DNA of 24,387 nucleotides from Cochliopodium minus (lineage: Eukaryota > Discosea > Himatismenida > Cochliopodiidae): positions 2,192 to 26,578 of the forward strand of contig JAMYWO010000041.1 in NCBI GenBank assembly GCA_024220525.1. Direction: 5' to 3'. Below, piece by piece: positions 19,587 to 24,387 of the stretch. The first letter of the stretch is position 1. Each line of letters opens with the position of its first letter. The notes below the pieces were generated by a model. That model saw only the letters and a list, made by a program, of their open reading frames with translations, was not told the origin of the DNA and made no database searches. The translations under genes were made by a program, and so were the position numbers.

Positions 19587-19900
19587 TCACAAAGAAAATA
19601 TTTTGTCAAGAAAATCGTTCACATTTCCTTTTTCAACATCAAAATCCAAAAACAAGGAAGTTATCTTGTTATTTCTCTCTAAAATCACACTGGCGTTGCT
19701 CTCCTCAATGGCGGAGATTTCTTCACCATTGTTTATTTTTCTTGTAATGTCAATAGATCTTTGAATGATCGTCTTAGGAACTCCAGATAATTGTGCGCAA
19801 AATGATCCAAAAGAGTTGGTTATAGATGATGTTTCGACCAATTTGTAAAGAAACACTAATTGTTCATTGTTTTTAAATTCCTCCGAAAGAATTCTATCAT
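19587..19900 (-). pseudogene. MSH5: MSH5-like MutS homologue, C-terminal exon only
   Basis: One minus exon of about 103 codons, preceded by a TTTTAG acceptor and followed by a TGA. It matches the extreme C-terminus of MSH5, the meiotic crossover MutS homologue. QLVFLYKLVE leads into FCAQLSGVPKTIIQRS (helix-turn-helix after the ATPase). NNGEEISAI corresponds to the SGKPI region, and LFLDFDVEKGNVNDFLDKIF to the terminal dimer helices. MSH5 is normally over 800 aa and its Walker ATPase exons should follow on the minus strand at higher coordinates. None is found before the RWP-RK gene at 20791. The exon's upstream intron runs into an N at 19919 and then a palindromic repeat, suggesting truncation by rearrangement or a bad join. 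Confidence 0.75.
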
Positions 19901-19920
19901 CTAAAATAATAAATTTAANT

Positions 19921-19995
19921 TTTTTTATCGTGTTAAAAATATGTGTCTGGAGGTCCAGACACATATTAAAAAAGAAAAAAAAATTTCCCCTTATG
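19921..19995 (-). repeat. Dispersed repeat, copy 2, with 30-bp palindrome
   Basis: Inverted relative to 2026-2093 and sharing the same blocks in order. It contains a perfect palindrome at 19938-19967 with 14-bp arms (AATATGTGTCTGGA and its complement) around GG. An ambiguous base lies just outside at 19919. Probably the end of a mobile element or a palindrome-forming repeat. Confidence 0.75.
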
Positions 19996-20790
19996 GTGAA
20001 TCAAAAATAAATTTTATATTTTTTATTTTTTTATAACGATATTCTTTCATTTTTCTTACAAGTGCCTTTTCTTGTTTCTCTACTAAATATGTGATCAATA
20101 CTCCACATACATCTTTTTGATTGAACAATGATGAATGTTTCTATTGAATATCAAGATAATTCTTATGTTGGAAAAGGGATTTTAAAAATATTTTTACCCT
20201 TATACGATTACTATTTGACAAAAGGAAGAAATTAGATGAATGTTGTCAAATTGATAATTATTGGAATTGATAATGATAACTACCTTTTTCTTTTTCTCTT
20301 TATTTTCTTTATCATTTTTTTTTTTTTTGTTATGCAATTAGATGAACAAATTTCATTTCAATTTATTCTTAATGACCGAGAATGTTGAATTTTTGAAGTA
20401 TATTTGATTTTTTTTATTTTAGAATTAAAATTAATGGTGGGAGCTTTTCAAGATGAAACCTTTGTGAAAATAGAAAGTTCCCAACGAATTCTTTTCAATT
20501 TTCAATTTTTTCTAAAGTCGAATTTTAGGTCACTTTTATTTCCTGGATATTTTATGGATTACATTTGTAATGTTTTCCGCTTTTCAAAAAACAAAATTAT
20601 AAATTATTAAATATCAAAGATTTAAAGAATATGGGAATTCAGAAGTTTTGATTTCAGAGGAATTAAAGATGCAAAAGAAAAATGAAGATATCAAATCTAA
20701 ATGAGTTTTAATTGAAAAAAATATAATCAAATAGCTCAAAAAAAAATACAGTCTTAATTAAAAAATTTTCCCGATGTGAAGATAAGAGTT
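19996..20790. other. Region of uncertain coding content between the MSH5 fragment and RWP-RK gene A
   Basis: Several exon-like snippets with amino-acid complexity occur but I cannot join them into a gene. On plus: about 20130-20230 (MNVSIEYQDNSYVGKGILK), 20425-20610 (AFQDETFVKIESSQRILFN, after a TTTTAG acceptor), and about 20615-20704 (EYGNSEVLISEELKMQKK, then TGA). On minus: about 20060-20150 (DVCGVLITYLVEKQEKAL). None matches a family I recognise, and stops or phases break the joins tried. It may hold remnants of decayed genes. Confidence 0.35.
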
Positions 20791-21472
20791 TTATAAAAGC
20801 TCAAACATTTCCTCTTGTGTCCTGTATCTCCTTATTTTGATGTATACAGGCTTCATGAATTCCATCTTTTCACAGATGAGTTTTTCCATCTCATGGTTGT
20901 TGTTACAGGTTTCTATCTCCTTCTCCAATTTATTGATCATTCGGTAAGGCCATTTTTGATTAGTGGATTCTTTATATCTCTTGCAGAGAAGACTTTCACT
21001 CAATACCAATTTTCTGGCAGCCAATTTTTGAGGTAGAACTAAGAGAGGAGTTATATCAGTAAGTAGAGAACTTTTCTTTGTCAATTTTTTCCTTGTTTTT
21101 TCATCTATTTCTATATTTCCGGGGATAACTGGCGGGTTCTCTGGTATATTGATCTTTATTTCAGGATACACTTGATTAATTGTTGTTTCTATTACAATAT
21201 TCTTTGATTTTTTGATTGCTTTTCATTCAAGAATGTTTGTTAAGTAAGATCAAGAAATTATATTTTTAAATTTGGAGTTGATATAAGTGTGATGTTGATT
21301 TCAATAAAATTTTTTTCAAAATTCTATCAATGAGTTTTTTACCATTAAATTTTCTTTCATCTATCTCCTTTAATTTTTTCCTTTTTTTATTTTCATTGTT
21401 GTTATTACTGCTGTCATGATCTTCATTATTTGCATTTTTTTCCTCATTGTTTAGGAGATCATCAATTTTCAT
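20791..21472 (-). CDS. RWP-RK domain transcription factor, copy A, 2 exons
   Basis: Exons 21343-21472 and 20791-21218 give about 185 aa with a phase-1 GT-AG intron. The N-terminal exon is acidic then basic (KKRKKLKE), a possible nuclear localisation signal. The second exon carries the DNA-binding domain: VLPQKLAARKL, LSESLLCKRYKES and QKWPYRMINKLEKEI. This is the helix-turn-helix plus (R/K)WPxR motif of RWP-RK factors, with Lys for the first Arg and Met for the final Lys. RWP-RK proteins regulate nitrogen and gametogenesis genes in plants and algae and also occur in slime moulds; target genes here are unknown. It is the partner of copy B 480 bp upstream, same strand. Confidence 0.85.
20915..21084 (-). 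repeat. Near-identical RWP-RK core shared with 22088-22257
   Basis: About 170 bp coding for the RWP-RK core differ from the copy at 22088-22257 at only about 3 bases. The sequences immediately outside (both toward the C-terminus and in the N-terminal exon) differ widely. The boundary is abrupt on the 20915 side. Confidence 0.85.
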
Positions 21473-21951
21473 CTTTTTTATTTTTTATTTATTATTTTTT
21501 TAATTTATACTGTTTGGATAAATATTTTCTATATTGCAAATTAATTTTCAAGTACCTCCAATGTATAATATAACTTCTCTCATGACCATTTAAAGTATAA
21601 GACTTAATAAAAATTTTGTTTAATTGGTTTCCTAATTAGTTGGTTGAAATTTCTATTCCCACTCATTAAAAAAAAAAAAGATTAAAAAATAGAATTTCTG
21701 GCTTAGATTTCATTTTCTTTTTATCTCCTATTTTTTTTAAATTAGATAACTTTCCTCAATTTTTTTTTTTTATTTCCTCCATCTCTTTAATGATCTGAAT
21801 ATTGGTATAGAAATCAAATGAAAGTTTGTTATTGTCCAAAAATTTAAAGGCTTAATATTTTTATAAAAAATTCTTTTTAATTTAAAAAGTTTTCTCATAT
21901 GTGCATTTTCTCTTATTTCTTTAAAATTTCTCTTCCATAATAAGATTTTGG
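21473..21951. other. Intergenic spacer between RWP-RK copies
   Basis: About 480 bp serving as the copy A promoter and copy B 3' region. A/T-rich, no exon-like sequence or repeat recognised. Confidence 0.45.
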
Positions 21952-22567
21952 TTAATTGGAAGTGATTAGTTGATAATTGATTTCGTACTGAGTCATATAT
22001 CTTCTGATTTTGATGGATACAGGCTTGATGAATTGATTTTTTTGAGATAATAGATAAGAAAGCTCCTCATCACTAGAACACATGGATATCTCCTTCTCCA
22101 ATTTATTGATCATTCGGTAAGGCCATTTTTGATTAGTGGATTCTTTATATCTCTTGCAGAGAAGACTTTCACTCAATCCCAATTTTCTGGCAGCCAATTT
22201 TTGAGGTAGAACTAAGAGAGGAGTTATATCAGTAGGAAGAGAACTTTTCTTTGTCAATATTTTCTTGGTCTTTTCATCCAAGGACAAATGGTGTGGTATC
22301 ACAGGTGGATTCTCTGGGATATCTATTTTGACTTCTGGATACACTTCATTTATTGTTGTTTCGATCAAAATAAATTTTCTTCTTTTATTCACTGAAAAAT
22401 ATTTGAGAATTTGTTAATATTTCCTATCTTCCTGAACTTATAATTTATTTTGTTTTACCATCTATTTCATTTGTTTCGAATACTCTTTTGGGGCTTGTTC
22501 TATTACATTCTGTGGATTGAAAGAATTTATTTTCTTTATCATAATTAAGTAAAAATTCTAGATTCAT
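21952..22567 (-). CDS. RWP-RK domain transcription factor, copy B, 2 exons
   Basis: Exons 22459-22567 and 21952-22391 give about 182 aa; the intron is GT-AG, phase 1, at the same place as in copy A. Exon 1 differs completely from copy A in sequence. Exon 2 shares ETTIN(E)VYPEVK, IPENPPVIP and DEKTKK. Residues about 97-140 form the RWP-RK core, with Lys125-Trp126-Pro127-Tyr128-Arg129 as the signature. The C-terminal helix (IKIRRYMTQYEI) is related but diverged. A short, single-domain DNA-binding protein without the GAF or PB1 domains of plant NLPs. Confidence 0.85.
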
Positions 22568-23265
22568 TTTTTTTTTTTTTTAATCTTTTTTTTTTTATAT
22601 TTTATTTCCTGTTTTAATCTTTCAACTGAGAAGAAAAAAATTTCAAAAATGTTTTGATCTTGATTACAAATTTTGAGAAATTAATTTTAACCAATTGTAT
22701 GGATATTTTCAGAGAGGTGATCTAAAACAGATTAAAATAAATCAACTTAAATACCATTAAAATAAAAAATTAATTATTATATTTATATTAATAATCCTTT
22801 GTAGTAAATAATAAGAAATTTCAAAATACTTCACAATTTTAATATATCCCTCAAATTAAATATATACCAAAAAAAGAAATATCGTATTTACCATTTGATG
22901 GCAAATGATTTTGGAGAAGGAAGTTTTAATTTGAAAATTTTTGAAACATTAAATTTTATAAAGAGGAAATAAAAAAAAAGTTTGAATGAGAAAGAAAAGA
23001 GTAATTTGAAACATTTTCTTTAATAGATCAAAGTTTGAAAACAATCAAACAATTTTGTTTAACAAAAAAAATTTAATTTTTATCTTATAAATATTTATTA
23101 AAGTGTAACATCTACAAAGAGAAAAAGGAAATATCTTATCATTGAAAGGATTTACCAATCATATTTCAATTGTTATAATTATATTTCTCATCAATCACTC
23201 AAAAACTTTATGAATAAAATATGTTGAATTCATTTCATTGCAAAAGATATAAATAAAAAAATAAA
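22568..23265. promoter_or_regulatory. Divergent intergenic region between RWP-RK copy B and the LIM gene
   Basis: About 700 bp, A/T-rich, no exon-like sequence. It separates divergent start codons (22567 minus, 23266 plus), so it should carry both promoters. T-rich and A-rich tracts flank each ATG. No specific motif can be named. Confidence 0.45.
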
Positions 23266-24188
23266 ATGAGAAGTAAACAAAACGAACAAATAATTTAATT
23301 AAATTTAACTAACATAGGAAATTCAGAAGAAGGATTGGAAGATTTACCACAAGATTTGCAAGATATGGTCAATAAAGAACAATCGGAATTTGATAATACA
23401 GTTGAATGTTTTAGATGCAAGGAAGAGATTTACGGGATGGCAATTAGAGTGAGTATATTGAAAACTAAAAAGAAAAATATGTTCTTTTAGTTTTAAACAG
23501 AAATATAAATTTATAATATATTCAACATTGAAAATTTTTTTGTAAGAATTTAATATGTGCAATATGATTTGGATCAATTTTTATATTTCAACATAGGATG
23601 GTATATAAATTGAATATGATCATATTATCATTTGTATATGTTGATTGATATTGATCCATTCTTTGATATATTTACTAACAAATTTTCATTATAATTCTTT
23701 ATTGCAACATATAATAGGTTCAAGGAAACATTTATCATGAAAAATGTTACGTTTGTTCATTTTGTAAAAAGGAATTGAATAATTTGCAAGCAGTCGAACA
23801 TAGAGGCAAAAAAAAAAAAATTTTACTCATTATCAATGCATTAATTCAAATGAAGACCATCATTAAGCATATATTTGAAAGATCCAAAAAATTATAAATT
23901 TTTTCAGCTAAATATAAAATAAAATTATAATTTTCAATTTCTCTTTGTTTAGGATTGATGTATTGCAAAGGATGTGCAGGAGATGTATCTTCATCCAACA
24001 AATCCAAGGAAACATGTTCGAATTGTGAAAAGGCATTCGAAAAGAGCGATCAATACTACTCTGCCAACGAAAAAAAGTTTCATCCCAAATGTTTCGTTTG
24101 TTATCATTGTAAATCTCTTTTAACTAAAGGTTACAGTGTAAAAAATGATCAAATATGTTGTCCTTTGTGTACTTTAAAGAAAAAGTGA
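23266..24188 (+). CDS. Two-LIM-domain protein, 4 exons
   Basis: Exons 23266-23272 (7 nt: ATG AGA A), 23318-23448, 23718-23805 and 23953-24188 give about 153 aa. LIM1 is C33-x2-C36-x16-H53-x2-C56-x2-C59-x2-C62-x17-C80-x2-C83. LIM2 is C97-x2-C100-x18-H119-x2-C122-x2-C125-x2-C128-x16-C145-x2-C148. All zinc ligands are present. Nothing else is attached, as in small cytoskeletal LIM-only adaptors that bind actin-associated partners. The tiny first exon is inferred from phase (45-nt intron to CATAG); the rest is firm. The intron within LIM1 holds an inverted copy of the foldback element. The LIM1-LIM2 intron starts with GC. Confidence 0.88.
23528..23696 (-). mobile_element. Foldback/MITE-like element, copy 2, inside a LIM-gene intron
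   Basis: Homologous in inverse orientation to 2533-2702, with the same imperfect terminal inverted repeats (TTGAAAATTT...AAATTTTCAT) and internal TTGGATCAATTTTTA and ATTGATCCA blocks. It lies wholly within the intron 23449-23717 and takes up over 60 percent of it. Confidence 0.75.
23806..23952 (+). other. GC-AG intron in the LIM gene
   Basis: The exon ends CATAGAG and the intron begins GCAAAA; it ends TTTAG before GATTGATG. Only this junction gives the phase-1 join EHRGLMYCKGC that completes the LIM1 zinc ligands. No suitable GT is nearby. Confidence 0.8.
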
Positions 24189-24387
24189 CAAGATGTCGAG
24201 AGATAAATGAGAGAAGAGAACAACAAAGAGAATAATAAAAAATTTGTTATAAAAAATATTCAAATCTCTTTTTTTAGGAAAACAAAAAAATTAGATTTTC
24301 AAAAGAAAAAATCATCTTTTTTAAACAAGTAAACAAAAAACCTCCAATGTTTTATTTATTATAGTTTCACAATCCTATTCAATCATT
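24189..24387. other. 3' flank of the LIM gene
   Basis: About 200 bp of A/T-rich sequence after the stop codon up to the window edge. No feature recognised. Confidence 0.4.

Noticed and set aside
20340-20610. Possible RGS domain (FLMTENVEFLK followed by ESSQRILFNFQFF)
   Set aside because: The two pieces cannot be joined in a common phase with any GT donor present, and the match to RGS helices is only impressionistic.
20815-21036. Plus-strand ORF opposite RWP-RK copy A
   Set aside because: The minus strand encodes the conserved RWP-RK core, so this is an antisense shadow.
23344-23577. Minus-strand ORF of 77 codons, resembling the first codons of the RCC1 frame
   Set aside because: The similarity is due to the inverted foldback element at 23528-23696; the rest is antisense to the LIM exon 23318-23448 and intron sequence.
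1-24387. tRNA, rRNA, CRISPR array or bacterial-type operon
   Set aside because: No cloverleaf-like sequence, rRNA block or regularly spaced direct repeats were seen; the intron-rich genes exclude a prokaryotic source. A tRNA scan was not possible by eye, so a single tRNA could be missed.

Overview
The window is AT-rich nuclear DNA from a free-living protist, most likely an amoeboid one. Coding exons are of moderate GC content and separated by short, nearly pure A/T introns. Start codons sit behind A-rich leaders. The gene set is typical of an amoeba or a related protist: RasGEF, RCC1 repeats, RWP-RK, LIM, Sel1 repeats, sigma-class GST and meiotic MSH5. A U12-type AT-AC intron argues against lineages that have lost the minor spliceosome. 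I cannot name the species. Gene models below were built by hand, joining exons by GT/AG boundaries, intron phase and protein continuity.

Layout, left to right. Two tandem sigma-class glutathione S-transferases lie on the minus strand (1-408 partial, 714-1750 complete). A repeat-rich spacer follows (1751-2700), containing foldback/MITE-like elements. Next is an RCC1-repeat gene on the plus strand (about 2706-4619), whose 5' end runs into one of these elements. A 12-exon RasGEF gene (plus, 5104-9454) contains the AT-AC intron. It converges on an LRR plus PIN-like nuclease gene (minus, 9784-12089). A small CCCH zinc-finger gene (minus, 12276-12668) and two tandem 78-80 aa CxxC proteins (minus, 12916-13553) follow. 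A protein kinase with HND in place of HRD is on the plus strand (14385-15620).

The stretch 15819-20790 looks rearranged. A TPR-type gene (minus, 15819-17380) and a Sel1-repeat gene (plus, 17684-19296) both lack their 5' exons and diverge from a shared (AAATAAAAT)n microsatellite. A 3' fragment of MSH5 (minus, 19587-19900) stops at a palindromic repeat and an ambiguous base. An unassigned stretch follows.

The right end carries two tandem RWP-RK genes (minus, 20791-21472 and 21952-22567), which share a nearly identical core. A two-LIM-domain gene (plus, 23266-24188) has a GC-AG intron and a large intron filled by an inverted copy of the foldback element seen at 2533-2702.

No operon-like or pathway-like cooperation is evident. 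Signalling (RasGEF, kinase, LIM, RCC1), transcription (RWP-RK), RNA (CCCH, PIN) and redox (GST, CxxC) genes are simply interleaved. The main themes are recent tandem duplication (three families) and small foldback repeats near gene ends and inside introns. No tRNA, rRNA or CRISPR array was recognised.
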